Positions 8,772-18,013 of a stretch of 50,970 bases of DNA are shown here, piece by piece. The DNA comes from Planctomycetaceae bacterium. GTDB taxonomy: Bacteria > Planctomycetota > Planctomycetia > Pirellulales > Pirellulaceae. The position numbers were made by a program, and so were the translations under genes. Location of the stretch: contig JABJJO010000205.1 of assembly GCA_018660825.1 (NCBI GenBank), positions 1 to 50,970 of the forward strand. The letters are read 5' to 3'. The number at the start of each line of letters is the position of its first letter. Position 1 is the first letter of the stretch. The notes beneath the pieces were generated by a model. That model did no database searches and was not told where the DNA came from. It saw only the letters and a program-made list of their open reading frames with translations.

Positions 8772-10283
8772 ATGAAAATACAGGATTTTCTTGAATACCA
8801 CGGGATTAATCGTAATCCATTTGCCGAAGAAGACGCCAAATCGGACAAGGTTTTCAAAGATCACTGCATCATCAATACCTATCACCCAATTTGGGATAAG
8901 GTTTATGGTGATCCCAGCGAACCAACAACCTCGGTTGTCTTTGGTGAAAAGGGTTCTGGCAAAACAGCAATCTGTCTACAAATTGCACGACACGTCGACA
9001 GTTACAATCAAGAGCATCCCGAAGAACGCGTATTTGTCATTCATTATGACGACTTCAATCCGTTTCTCGATCGTTTTCGAGATCAAATACCAGGCCGCAA
9101 TGCAACCGCAGACAAAGTTCTACAACAATGGAAACTTTGGGACCATATGGATGCGATTCTTACCGCTGGTGTCACCGGTTTAGTGGATAACCTTATGGAA
9201 ACACCGGCAACACGCGTGCGCACCTCGGGTGAAGTCCAATCGCAGTTAAGTTGCCGCTTGGATCGCCATCAACTGCGGGATCTATTATTGCTGGCCGCCT
9301 GCTACGACGAATCAACTCAACAAACATTTCTCGGACGCTGGAATCAACTCCGTAAATCACTTGGGTTCTCAACCATCAAAGCTCAATGGCAACGCATTCT
9401 AGGTATCACGTTCTCAGTGGTCGCTTTCTTCATTCTTATCACAATGGCCGTATACGATCTTGAAACGGTGACTGACCGCGGCTTTTGGTTCTTGCTCCTT
9501 GGATCACTCGCCGGTAGCTGGACACCGTGGTGCTGGAAATCTATTCAAAACCTATTCCGTTCCCATGGAATATTACAAAAAATGCGGGTCGGAAATCGGG
9601 AAGCCGGATCACTGCGCAAAGTACTGATGCAATTCACCAACGACGAAATCGACTCTCAACCGCTGCCCAACAAGTCCAGTACTGATGACCGTTACGAATT
9701 ACTTATTAAATTTCAAAGCATCTTAAAAACCTTGGGATTTTCAGGCATATTGGTTCTCGTTGATCGTGTGGATGAACCCCACCTCATAAACGGTTCTGCG
9801 GACTTAATGAAAGAACTGCTCTGGCCCATGCTCGACAACAAATTCCTCAAGCAGCCTGGCATCGGTATCAAACTAATGCTGCCGATTGAACTAGCTCGGT
9901 TTATTGAAAAGGAAGACCGCCAATTTTACCAACGAGCACGTCTCGATAAACAAAACATGATCAAATCGTTCGGCTGGACGAGTGAATCGCTTGTCGACGT
10001 TGCCAACGCTCGTCTAAAAGCCTGCAGCGACCGAGGTGAAGTGGCAACGCTGATCGACTTATTCGACGAGTCCGTGTCACAGCGCCGCATTCTCGACGCA
10101 CTGAAAATGCTCCGAGTTCCTCGACATCTGTTTAAATTCCTATATCAGCTCAGCGTCGATCACTGTAACTCCTACACAGACCAAGCTCCTGAATTCCAAA
10201 TTGATTCAAAGACATTTGAGACAACATTCGCCGTCTTTCTGCGAGAACAAGACGCCTTCGATCATGGGCTCAGCGCGGGTTAA
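8772..10283 (+). CDS. Membrane-associated P-loop ATPase with two transmembrane helices between Walker A and B
   Basis: A 503-residue protein. It opens with 'GINRNPFAEEDA', reminiscent of ExeA/GspA-type AAA proteins. Walker A is GEKGSGKT (residues 58-65) and Walker B is ILVLVDRVDE (326-335). Two hydrophobic segments at about 208-228 and 237-255 split the ATPase core, an arrangement seen in KAP-type P-loop NTPases, which are membrane-linked. The C-terminal part after Walker B is helical. Start ATG with AAAGG nine bases upstream. It stands alone between an exported protein and purE, so no partner is suggested. The KAP comparison is an inference from topology. Confidence 0.8.
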   Translation: MKIQDFLEYHGINRNPFAEEDAKSDKVFKDHCIINTYHPIWDKVYGDPSEPTTSVVFGEKGSGKTAICLQIARHVDSYNQEHPEERVFVIHYDDFNPFLDRFRDQIPGRNATADKVLQQWKLWDHMDAILTAGVTGLVDNLMETPATRVRTSGEVQSQLSCRLDRHQLRDLLLLAACYDESTQQTFLGRWNQLRKSLGFSTIKAQWQRILGITFSVVAFFILITMAVYDLETVTDRGFWFLLLGSLAGSWTPWCWKSIQNLFRSHGILQKMRVGNREAGSLRKVLMQFTNDEIDSQPLPNKSSTDDRYELLIKFQSILKTLGFSGILVLVDRVDEPHLINGSADLMKELLWPMLDNKFLKQPGIGIKLMLPIELARFIEKEDRQFYQRARLDKQNMIKSFGWTSESLVDVANARLKACSDRGEVATLIDLFDESVSQRRILDALKMLRVPRHLFKFLYQLSVDHCNSYTDQAPEFQIDSKTFETTFAVFLREQDAFDHGLSAG

Positions 10284-10449
10284 TACCGGCGGGAGGTCAA
10301 CCTTCGGCAGCGGACACCGCCACTACACCGAGCATTTTTGAATTTACACCAAGACGACGACAGTTGCCCCCTACTTGCAAAATGGGCTTGTGTGTCGTAA
10401 AAATGGGCTGAATTCATGGTCAACTTCGAATTATAAGGACGAACACGTA

Positions 10450-10968
10450 ATGGCTGATGACACACCAAGAGTAGGAATTATCATGGGCAGCGATAGCGAT
10501 TGGCCCAAAATCAAAAAAGCGGCCTATGCACTTGATGAATTTGATATACCCTATGAAATTCAAGTCATGAGTGCCCACCGCACTCCCGAACTTGTCAGTC
10601 AATATGCATCGTCAGCGATAGACCGCGGACTCCAAGTCATTATTGCTGCAGCTGGCGGAGCGGCTCACTTAGCAGGCGTGGTTGCAGCGCACACGACCCT
10701 GCCGGTCATTGGATTGCCAGTCCCTACGGCGGAAATGGGCGGTATGGACTCACTCTTGTCCACTGTACAGATGCCTGGCGACGTACCAGTTGCCAGTATG
10801 GCTGTCGGTATGGGCGGACCGCGCAATGCCGGTCTGTTCGCGGTGCAAATCATGGCAACTGCTTGTCCCGACCTGCGAGAAAAACTAGTTGCCTTTAAAC
10901 AACGCCTCGTCGGTCAGATCGAAGCGAAAAACGCCGCCCTACAACAGGCTATCGCGGCGGATGCATAG
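10450..10968 (+). CDS. purE: N5-carboxyaminoimidazole ribonucleotide mutase PurE
   Basis: A 172-residue class I PurE, cytoplasmic, which converts N5-CAIR to CAIR in purine synthesis. Signature segments are GSDSDW, SAHRTP near residue 42 (with the catalytic His), 'AAAGGAAHLAGVVAA' and 'LPVIGLPVPT'. Length fits the bacterial family. The ATG at 10450 has AAGGAC about 9 bases upstream; an in-frame upstream extension to 10375 lacks family similarity. Its stop overlaps the mtnA start by 8 bp. No purK lies in the window. Confidence 0.96.
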   Translation: MADDTPRVGIIMGSDSDWPKIKKAAYALDEFDIPYEIQVMSAHRTPELVSQYASSAIDRGLQVIIAAAGGAAHLAGVVAAHTTLPVIGLPVPTAEMGGMDSLLSTVQMPGDVPVASMAVGMGGPRNAGLFAVQIMATACPDLREKLVAFKQRLVGQIEAKNAALQQAIAADA

Positions 10969-12025
10969 CCACCATCCACAAACGCTCCAATGGAACGCTG
11001 ATGTAGGCGGTTATTTGACATTAATTGATCAAACTGCCTTACCGTTAAACGTTACGACCGTGGATTGCCGCAACCTTGAATCAGTCGTGCACGCGATTCG
11101 TGTTTTGCAAGTCCGCGGCGCTCCGGCTATCGGAATCGCCGCCGCCTATGGAATTTGTGTCGGCCTACAAACCATCGACGTCAACCAATGCACGACGCAA
11201 CAATTCCATGCACGCCTGCAATACTGTGTCGACCAACTCGCAAATAGCCGTCCTACCGCAGTTAACTTATTCTGGGCGCTACAGCGGATGCTGGATGTCG
11301 CCCAAACGCTGCAGCAAGCCGGACAACTTCCAAGTCAGATCATCAAAGCGCTGCTCAACGAAGCGATAGCGATTCACGACGAAGATCGGAAAATGTGTCA
11401 TGCGATCGGCAAGCATGGCGCTACGCTTTTCGACGATGGCCAAGGCGTTCTGACACACTGTAATGCGGGTGGCTTAGCGACAAGTGAATACGGCACTGCT
11501 TTATCCGTTCTGTTTTCTGCTCAAGACCAAGGTAAAACGCTACACGTATTCGTTGATGAAACTAGACCACTTCTGCAAGGTGCCCGATTGACCGCTTGGG
11601 AATGCCAACAACGCAACATTGCAACAACGCTAATATGCGACAACATGGCCGCACAGGTAATGTCAGAAGGGGAAATCCATGCGGTCATTACAGGTGCTGA
11701 TCGGATTGCTGCTAACGGTGACGTTGCCAATAAGATCGGCACATATGGACTGGCCATTCTCGCCAAACATCACCAAATCCCATTCTACGTCGCTGCCCCT
11801 AGTAACACATTCGATTTATCACTGCGCACAGGAAAGGGCATTCCGATCGAGCAACGCAGCAGCGATGAAATCACTCACGGGTTTGGGAAACAGACCGCAC
11901 CTGACGGTATCAACACTTATAACCCAGCATTTGACGTTACACCTGCGGAGCTTATCACAGCAATTATCACGGAACAGGGAATCATCTCGCCAGTATCCAG
12001 TGAAACGATCGCAGCACTGCTATGA
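10961..12025 (+). CDS. mtnA: S-methyl-5-thioribose-1-phosphate isomerase MtnA
   Basis: A 354-residue member of the MtnA/eIF2B-related family. MtnA isomerises methylthioribose 1-phosphate to methylthioribulose 1-phosphate in methionine salvage. Diagnostic parts are 'LQVRGAPAIGIAAAYG', 'LTHCNAGGLATSEYGTAL' with the catalytic Cys, and 'GADRIAANGD' with the catalytic Asp, then 'PFYVAAPSNTFD'. The ATG at 10961 lies inside the end of purE (overlap ATGCATAG), indicating translational coupling. Its 3' end overlaps the convergent gene at 12020 by 6 bp. No other salvage genes are nearby. Confidence 0.95.
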   Translation: MHSHHPQTLQWNADVGGYLTLIDQTALPLNVTTVDCRNLESVVHAIRVLQVRGAPAIGIAAAYGICVGLQTIDVNQCTTQQFHARLQYCVDQLANSRPTAVNLFWALQRMLDVAQTLQQAGQLPSQIIKALLNEAIAIHDEDRKMCHAIGKHGATLFDDGQGVLTHCNAGGLATSEYGTALSVLFSAQDQGKTLHVFVDETRPLLQGARLTAWECQQRNIATTLICDNMAAQVMSEGEIHAVITGADRIAANGDVANKIGTYGLAILAKHHQIPFYVAAPSNTFDLSLRTGKGIPIEQRSSDEITHGFGKQTAPDGINTYNPAFDVTPAELITAIITEQGIISPVSSETIAALL

Positions 12026-12496
12026 TTTGAGCGAGCGTGCAATGAACAACACGGCAGCGATCATAAAGCAGGCACCTAGTGGCACAACCAGCACGCCAAC
12101 ACCAGGGTCACCGTTAAACGTAAATATTCCACCTGCGAAAAAACCGCCTGGCAGCAGAATACTAGCGGTGATAAGACTCGGTGAAATCCACCGATGCGAT
12201 TGCGCGCCCACGCCGCTATGCACCGTTAGAGCAAACGCAATGTGCACTAACCCCAGCAAAGTTCCATGTGCATGAGCTAGCCGCCACAACATTTGACGCG
12301 TGTCATCTGTCATATATTGCGTCCACTTAAATCCCATGAGCCCCTCTAGAACTGTGCCCAACAAAATAAACACGAACAAGGACCACCAGCCAAATCGCAA
12401 ATGTCGTTTAACGGTTTCGATACGACACGCCAGTGAATCTTCTGTTGCCGATTCCGCTTCGCGCGACGTGACGATTTCATTTCCAGTGTCTGCCAT
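12020..12496 (-). CDS. Four-helix integral membrane protein, unknown
   Basis: A 158-residue protein with four hydrophobic segments after a short charged N-terminus. A His-x-His pair sits just before the second helix (RLAHAHGTLLGL), and Gly/Pro-rich turns separate helices three and four. The ATG at 12496 is preferred, with GGAG 12 bases upstream; a GTG 48 bases further up is possible. The last two codons overlap the convergent mtnA stop. His-rich helix ends might bind haem or metal, but no family was recognised. Confidence 0.75.
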   Translation of the reverse strand: MADTGNEIVTSREAESATEDSLACRIETVKRHLRFGWWSLFVFILLGTVLEGLMGFKWTQYMTDDTRQMLWRLAHAHGTLLGLVHIAFALTVHSGVGAQSHRWISPSLITASILLPGGFFAGGIFTFNGDPGVGVLVVPLGACFMIAAVLFIARSLKS

Positions 12497-12706
12497 CGAT
12501 TCAATACACTCCGATAAAAACAACTGCGGACCAACAATTCCCACAAAACATTACCAAGTGCTTGCTTGATAGGTTCTAAATTGGGTACGTTTTCTTGTGA
12601 CTCGCGTCCACCTAGACGTCGACAATAATAATTCGGTAAATCATGTTCGGCCTATTTGCCGCTCTAAAGTCTTGGTCCTTTGTCCTGCAATACTATAGCT
12701 CATCCT

Positions 12707-13210
12707 TCAAATTTTACCGGAATGAATCCGCATCGCCTCAGCAAGGAAAACCGGTAACCCAGCGTGAAAGGGCTCTAATTGTACGCTGAAACCGGGATGA
12801 TGCTGGAATAGCTCGGCCATAGCCTCATACACTGAAGCATTCATCGTGTAGAACGTTTTTGAAAGCAAATAGTGTTTTTGAACAAGTTGTTGGACAGGGT
12901 CAGAATCCGGTGGATTACCAACCTGCATCGCGATGGCAATGTCATTAAATAAAGAAGAGGCTCGTCGTTGAATTTCTTCCCAATCATGTTTTGTCCAATT
13001 TTTTTTGTTCTCACCGCCAATCGCATTTTCCAACAGGATTTTCTCAGCCGCCGCATATTGTGCGTCCGGTTCCGCTACGCTTATTCTCGACACTTTATCC
13101 GTATCATTTGCTGCAATGAACTCCTGAAAGCCCTTCGGATTATTTTTACCCTCCGCCATAGAGTACCGTTTGTTATTTGTCTTTAGGTTTTCCGCAATCT
13201 TCCTTGGCAT
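12707..13210 (-). CDS. Free-standing TipAS-domain protein
   Basis: A 167-residue protein whose C-terminal 110 residues match the TipAS drug-recognition domain found at the C-terminus of MerR-type regulators such as TipA: 'DWEEIQRRASSLFNDIAIAMQ', then 'DPVQQLVQKHYLLSKTFY', 'YEAMAELFQHHPGF' and a final 'AGLPVFLAEAMRIH'. In TipA this domain binds thiopeptides through a globin-like helical fold. No DNA-binding domain is attached and none lies next to it. ATG 13210 is taken; ATG 13159 would give a 150-residue protein. Function is inferred only from the domain. Confidence 0.8.
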   Translation of the reverse strand: MPRKIAENLKTNNKRYSMAEGKNNPKGFQEFIAANDTDKVSRISVAEPDAQYAAAEKILLENAIGGENKKNWTKHDWEEIQRRASSLFNDIAIAMQVGNPPDSDPVQQLVQKHYLLSKTFYTMNASVYEAMAELFQHHPGFSVQLEPFHAGLPVFLAEAMRIHSGKI

Positions 13211-13240
13211 CAGTACCAAGCCTAACTAAAAAACATGGGC

Positions 13241-14293
13241 TTATTTAGACGTTAATTCTTTTAGTCGTTGGTCTGCTTTAACAGAAGCTTTTTTCATAAC
13301 CGCTGCTAACGTAACGGCCTTGCCACCCTGACGTTTAGATTTATCGGCTGCTTCCATGAACGCATAAATCTGTAGTGATTCCGCGCTTTCCACCGGCACG
13401 ACACCACTACGGAAAAACTTCACGATATCGACCACTAATGGTCGGTAACCTTGATAAGGACCAATTTCAGAGATACCCTTGTCACCAAACGCTGTGCCAC
13501 CGTATCCCCCCTTGTAACCTCGGATGCCGCGAAAAGTGCCGACTCGACCGCCCTCCCAGACACCTGTCACGTATTCGGTGTCCTTAGTAGAAACACGCGT
13601 TACTTGCTCACAGCCCACACCCATCACAGTAAACAAAGCTTCTACGCCATGAATACCATACCAAAACAGATCTGGATGAGTTGGTTCTAAGTGTGCTGGA
13701 CTAAATGCCATAGCGCCATGAACTTTGCCGATCGAGCCATTACGAATCGCCACGGCTCCTTTGGAATAACGCAATGAGGAACTCGTAAAACAGGGGACTT
13801 TGTGCTCCGCAGCGAAGCGAAAGATAGCGATCGCATCGGCCAACGAAGCAGCGACCGGTTTGTCAATAAACAGTGGTTTGCCCGCCAAGATCACTTCCAT
13901 TGCCTGTTCTAGATGCGGGCGCCCATCGTTTGTTTCCAACAGTACAACATCGACTTCGGCTACAACTTCTTTAATCGATGAAGCTATTTTGACTCCCATG
14001 TCAGCGACTTGTACCGTATATCCCGGAATCCGTGAAGCACTTGATTCAATATCTGCACTCCCCTGCGGATAGGCAATCACGACACGGCAATTCGCAATGT
14101 CTGCCGCTGCATCGTCAGCATTCAATGCTTTGGTAAAAGCAATGCTGTGCGAGGTATCAAGTCCGATCAAACCTACCTTCAGCGACTTGGGTTCTTCTGC
14201 CTTTACGGTCAAGTCGGTTAAACCTGGAATGCCGGATAGAAACATTACAAAAGCACTGATTGCAAGAAGGGTAAGAACGACTCGACGATTCAT
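13241..14293 (-). CDS. Exported Gfo/Idh/MocA-family oxidoreductase
   Basis: A 350-residue protein with a signal peptide or anchor (residues about 6-24). It has a Rossmann-type N-terminus 'KVGLIGLDTSHS', the family's EKP-like motif as 'FIDKPVA' near residue 146, and the C-terminal sheet domain. Family members use NAD(P) to oxidise sugars or related compounds. Exported versions are common in planctomycetes. The usual GxGxxG is degenerate (GLIGLDTSH), so cofactor binding may be weak. It is upstream of the TipAS gene on the same strand (gap about 30 bp). Substrate unknown. Confidence 0.82.
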   Translation of the reverse strand: MNRRVVLTLLAISAFVMFLSGIPGLTDLTVKAEEPKSLKVGLIGLDTSHSIAFTKALNADDAAADIANCRVVIAYPQGSADIESSASRIPGYTVQVADMGVKIASSIKEVVAEVDVVLLETNDGRPHLEQAMEVILAGKPLFIDKPVAASLADAIAIFRFAAEHKVPCFTSSSLRYSKGAVAIRNGSIGKVHGAMAFSPAHLEPTHPDLFWYGIHGVEALFTVMGVGCEQVTRVSTKDTEYVTGVWEGGRVGTFRGIRGYKGGYGGTAFGDKGISEIGPYQGYRPLVVDIVKFFRSGVVPVESAESLQIYAFMEAADKSKRQGGKAVTLAAVMKKASVKADQRLKELTSK

Positions 14294-14375
14294 GGTAATA
14301 CTCCGCTAATTAAACAGGAAACAGAAATATTTCTTGTGGTAAAACAGCACTACTTAAGTGCCAACTCATTGTACG

Positions 14376-15503
14376 TTATTTTTCAGTAGCATTGGGAGCG
14401 GTAAAGAATCGAACTCGATGATTCATCGTATCTCCGACATACACCACACCGTTAGCATCGATGCAGATACCATGTGGGCGCCCCATTTGAGATTTCCTTG
14501 CATCGGCGCCGTCACCGCCGGGCCCGCGACCCTGTGGACCATATCCACACACAGTTGATATCATATTTTGTTTCAAATCGATCATCCGAATCGCTTGATT
14601 TTCAGTATCAACAACGAATAGACGTCCTTGCGGACCGACGGCGATCCCTTTCGGACCGTTAAACGTAGCCTGCAGTGGCGCTCCGTTATCACCGGTAAAA
14701 CCTTTTTCTCCGGTACCGGCGACATGTTGCAATCGCCCGCTAGCCAGATTCAATCTCCACACACTGTGTCCTTCACGCAATGCAATCCACAGCACCCCTT
14801 TATCATGGCATAACGCACGGGGTCCAAGCATCGCATTGCCTCGAGCTAGTGAGCCGTTGGTGGGCAATTTTTTTTCTCCTGTGCCAGCAACCGTATCGAT
14901 TATTCCCGTCACCAAGTTAACTCGTCGAATACGGTGATTCCCAATATCGGCGATGTATAAAAAGCCTTGTTCATCAAGTGCAATGCTGTGCGGATTGTTT
15001 AGTGCAGCCGCCGTAGCCGCACCGCCGTCGCCACCAAATCCCGCCGTGCCTATTCCAGCAACCAAACGAACCGTATTGGTCAAGGCCTCGATTTTACGGA
15101 CAATATGATTTTTCATTTCGACAAAATAGATGTCCCCATTTTTGGCAAATCGCAATTCATACGGCTCTCGCAAAACAGCATGGGTTGCCTCTTGACGATT
15201 CCCTAAATAACCGGCCTTGCCCGTGCCTACAATCGTTGTCAGTTGATTCGTCTTGCGGTCCACGCGCATGATCCGGTGATTACCAACCTCAGTCACATAC
15301 AGTGCACCGTCGGGACCAATTTCCACACCAAACGGTTGCGTAACATGCACGTGAGTTGCATCGCCTTGGTCGCCGTTATTTCCGCCTTGTCCAGTGCCCG
15401 CTACGGTTGAAATATTCGCCCCGCGAAGATCGCCTGCAAAACCAACAAACAGAATACCCAACAGAACGACTATTTTTGTTGCAGAGCTCATGCGACTTAT
15501 CAT
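14376..15503 (-). CDS. Secreted NHL-repeat beta-propeller protein
   Basis: A 375-residue protein with a signal peptide (hydrophobic residues about 9-23), then repeated NHL units. Each contains a 'ISTVAGTG' type strand, a Gly/Asp-rich turn (GGNNGDQG, GFGGDGG, GFTGDNG) and a 'PxGIAVG..G.LFVVDTENQAIR' stretch. The five to six units suggest a beta-propeller. Likely periplasmic or surface-located, binding a ligand or protein. The ATG at 15503 has AAGGG nine bases upstream; the frame is open to 15560. It starts 63 bp after the glnA stop and may be read through from it. Confidence 0.85.
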   Translation of the reverse strand: MISRMSSATKIVVLLGILFVGFAGDLRGANISTVAGTGQGGNNGDQGDATHVHVTQPFGVEIGPDGALYVTEVGNHRIMRVDRKTNQLTTIVGTGKAGYLGNRQEATHAVLREPYELRFAKNGDIYFVEMKNHIVRKIEALTNTVRLVAGIGTAGFGGDGGAATAAALNNPHSIALDEQGFLYIADIGNHRIRRVNLVTGIIDTVAGTGEKKLPTNGSLARGNAMLGPRALCHDKGVLWIALREGHSVWRLNLASGRLQHVAGTGEKGFTGDNGAPLQATFNGPKGIAVGPQGRLFVVDTENQAIRMIDLKQNMISTVCGYGPQGRGPGGDGADARKSQMGRPHGICIDANGVVYVGDTMNHRVRFFTAPNATEK

Positions 15504-15566
15504 AAACGACATCCCTTGGTTGCTACCGGTAAGCGAAATTAACAACAATTTGGTAATCACGAATGA

Positions 15567-16982
15567 CTAACAATCATAATACAAATTGAATTCGTGCGGA
15601 TGAGGACGAATCTGCATCGGGCGGACTTCGTGGTCACGCTTGGTTTGAATCCAAGTCTCAATCACATCGGGCGTGAAAACATCATCTCGCAATAAATACT
15701 CGTGATCCGCCGCTAATGCATCCAAGGCTTGACTCAAACTTTCTGGTGTCCGAGCGATTGTCGCGGCCGTTTCGTCATCGAGTGAATAAATATCGCAGTC
15801 CAACGGCTCACCGGGACTTATTTTATTTTGGATACCATCAATTACTGCCATCAACATTGCAGAAAAAGCCAAATATGGATTGCAACTCGGATCAGGACAA
15901 CGAAATTCTACTCGCTTGGCACTCGGAATGTTATTAATCATCGGAATGCGACAAGCGGCCGAACGGTTGCGTTGAGAAAATGCTAAATGAACCGGTGCTT
16001 CAAAACCTGGGACCAATCGTTTGTAACTGTTTGTCGTGGGATTCGTAAATGCCAGCAAACTCGGGCCATGCTTGAGCAATCCACCTATCGCGTACAACGC
16101 CAATTCACTAAGCCCGCCATAGTCACTTCCAGCGAACAACGGGGCATCATCTTTCCACAATGAAATGTGTACATGCATCCCGGACCCGTTGTCGTTAAAA
16201 ATAGGTTTGGGCATGAACGTCGCCGTTCGATTATTCTTAAACGCAACATTGCGAACAATATATTTGTAGATCATCATCTGGTCAGCCATCTCAGTGATCG
16301 ATTGATACCGCAAATCGATTTCACCTTGGCCCGCCGTACCGACTTCATGGTGCTGGCATTCCACGTCGAGACCACATTTGATCATCGTCCGCATCATCTC
16401 ATTACGGATATCCATGTGATGGTCCGTTGGCGGGACTGGAAAATAGCCCCCTTGGTATGGAATTTTGTATCCCAGATTTGGATTTTCCGTTTTACTTCCT
16501 CGGTTCCACTGCCCCTCCACACTATCAATTTGATAATATCCTTCCCGCTCGTTTTGGTCGAACCGAATATCATCAAATATAAAGAACTCCGCTTCAGGGC
16601 CAAAAAATGCTTTGTCCGCTACACCACTCGCCTGCAAATAGTTTGCTGCTTTTTGCACGATATTACGCGGATCACGTGAGTAATCTTCGCCGGTAATGGG
16701 ATCTTGTATGTTACAGATCAAATTTAAAGTTGGAAGCTCTGTGAAAGGATCAATGAACGCCGTATTCGCCTGCGGGATCATCAGCATGTCGCTCTCATTG
16801 ATCGTCTGCCACCCTCGAATACTAGAACCATCAAAACCGAGCCCCGTTTCAAAAACTTCCTCTACCAATTTTTTTACCGGAATTGTCGTGTGGTGCCAAA
16901 TTCCATGCAAATCAACAAACCGCAGGTCAACCGCTTTCACGTCGTTCTCTCGGCACAGTCGCAGTACTTCAGCTGGTGTCAC
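15567..16982 (-). CDS. glnA: Glutamine synthetase type I
   Basis: A 471-residue GSI that makes glutamine from glutamate, ammonia and ATP in the cytoplasm. Motifs: '[10 protein letters not shown]', '[11 protein letters not shown]', '[14 protein letters not shown]', '[12 protein letters not shown]', '[17 protein letters not shown]'. Tyr399 sits at the adenylylation position of the GSI-beta subtype (E. coli Tyr397), so control by GlnE-type adenylylation is plausible, although no glnE is in the window. The start codon is GTG with AAGGT nine bases upstream. A second, unrelated-type GS lies at 22007. Confidence 0.97.
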   Translation of the reverse strand: MTPAEVLRLCRENDVKAVDLRFVDLHGIWHHTTIPVKKLVEEVFETGLGFDGSSIRGWQTINESDMLMIPQANTAFIDPFTELPTLNLICNIQDPITGEDYSRDPRNIVQKAANYLQASGVADKAFFGPEAEFFIFDDIRFDQNEREGYYQIDSVEGQWNRGSKTENPNLGYKIPYQGGYFPVPPTDHHMDIRNEMMRTMIKCGLDVECQHHEVGTAGQGEIDLRYQSITEMADQMMIYKYIVRNVAFKNNRTATFMPKPIFNDNGSGMHVHISLWKDDAPLFAGSDYGGLSELALYAIGGLLKHGPSLLAFTNPTTNSYKRLVPGFEAPVHLAFSQRNRSAACRIPMINNIPSAKRVEFRCPDPSCNPYLAFSAMLMAVIDGIQNKISPGEPLDCDIYSLDDETAATIARTPESLSQALDALAADHEYLLRDDVFTPDVIETWIQTKRDHEVRPMQIRPHPHEFNLYYDC

Positions 16983-17070
16983 GATGGTTACCTTAAATAT
17001 TGTTGGTTGAGGTGAAATTAAAAGGTTTTGTACAAGGTCGTATTGGTTGTGATTTGTTTTTTATTATTGG

Positions 17071-17802
17071 TCAATTGCTTGCCCGTGAAACCCGACTTCG
17101 CAAAGTGGCAACCAAATTTTGAAACTCGACCCGACGGCGAGTGAACTCTTCAACGGTCTTTTCCTCAGCGGATTTAACATAGTCCATAATGATGTCTTCC
17201 GCAGCGAGAAATTCGGGGGTAATATCGACAAGCTCGTCCACAATATCCAAGGGAATATTGGTAACACCGTTGGCGTCGCCGTGTAATAAATCACACGGGT
17301 TAACCATCAAGCCTGCTACTCGAACCGGCAATCCTAGATGCAACATGTGGCAATAGGCATGAGCAACCATCGTCGAACCGGTGAAGACGTTATATCCAAG
17401 TGCTTTGACTTGTAGTAAATCGCGTCCACCGCCATTGGTCACTAAACCAACCGATCCGTAAGCTTGATACGTCGAACACATTACTTCGCCGAAAACAGCT
17501 GAAACAGCTGGATCATCAATATCTTGAAATACGACTACGGCTGGTCCTGGAAGTTCTTGAAATTGAGCGAGTTGTGCTTGCAATGAGCCATAGGCATCGC
17601 CACCGGCAGGTGGTGCGTCCGAACGAAAACAAGCGGTGGCTGCAAAGCCCACCATCGGTTTGAACTCAGGAAAGTTGCACTGTACTCGGTGATCCATATA
17701 GCCTGTATTACGAGGCCGCACTTCGAACAATTCAATGACGTTGCAAATTGTAGGGGAATCAAAAGTTGCGAGTGTATCAAGAGTATTTTGTGTTATCGTC
17801 AT
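17071..17802 (-). CDS. RraA/HMG-aldolase-family protein
   Basis: A 243-residue protein of the RraA-like family, which includes 4-hydroxy-4-methyl-2-oxoglutarate aldolases and the RNase E inhibitor RraA. The core 'FGEVMCSTYQAYGSVGLVTNGGGRDLLQVKALGYNVF' holds the family's Arg-Asp pair, and 'VNPCDLLHGDANGVTNIP' fits the metal-binding GD-x-x-x-x-D-x-x-GV segment. ATG at 17802 is chosen because conserved sequence starts there; the open frame runs to 17931. Metal-dependent aldolase/decarboxylase activity is likely, substrate unknown. It lies between cysNC and glnA. Confidence 0.85.
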   Translation of the reverse strand: MTITQNTLDTLATFDSPTICNVIELFEVRPRNTGYMDHRVQCNFPEFKPMVGFAATACFRSDAPPAGGDAYGSLQAQLAQFQELPGPAVVVFQDIDDPAVSAVFGEVMCSTYQAYGSVGLVTNGGGRDLLQVKALGYNVFTGSTMVAHAYCHMLHLGLPVRVAGLMVNPCDLLHGDANGVTNIPLDIVDELVDITPEFLAAEDIIMDYVKSAEEKTVEEFTRRRVEFQNLVATLRSRVSRASN

Positions 17803-18013
17803 GGGTTCTGTAGCGAGTAAAAGAGCCGTTTGTCTAGTTTCGTTTGCGATATTTAGCGTAACACTGACACCTGCCAAACTCAAGTAGGCGCCGCCGACGC
17901 TGGGGCAAACCAATCTTCTTCCCCCAAACATATATAACGGCAGTGTAGAGGCAGTAACTTAGACGGCTTTGATCGCCGCTTGGGCGGGAAATGCTTCGCC
18001 GGCGAGAATATAA

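Noticed and set aside
16167-16679. 170-codon open frame opposite glnA
   Set aside because: It is antisense to a confident glutamine synthetase, with no ribosome site or protein features.
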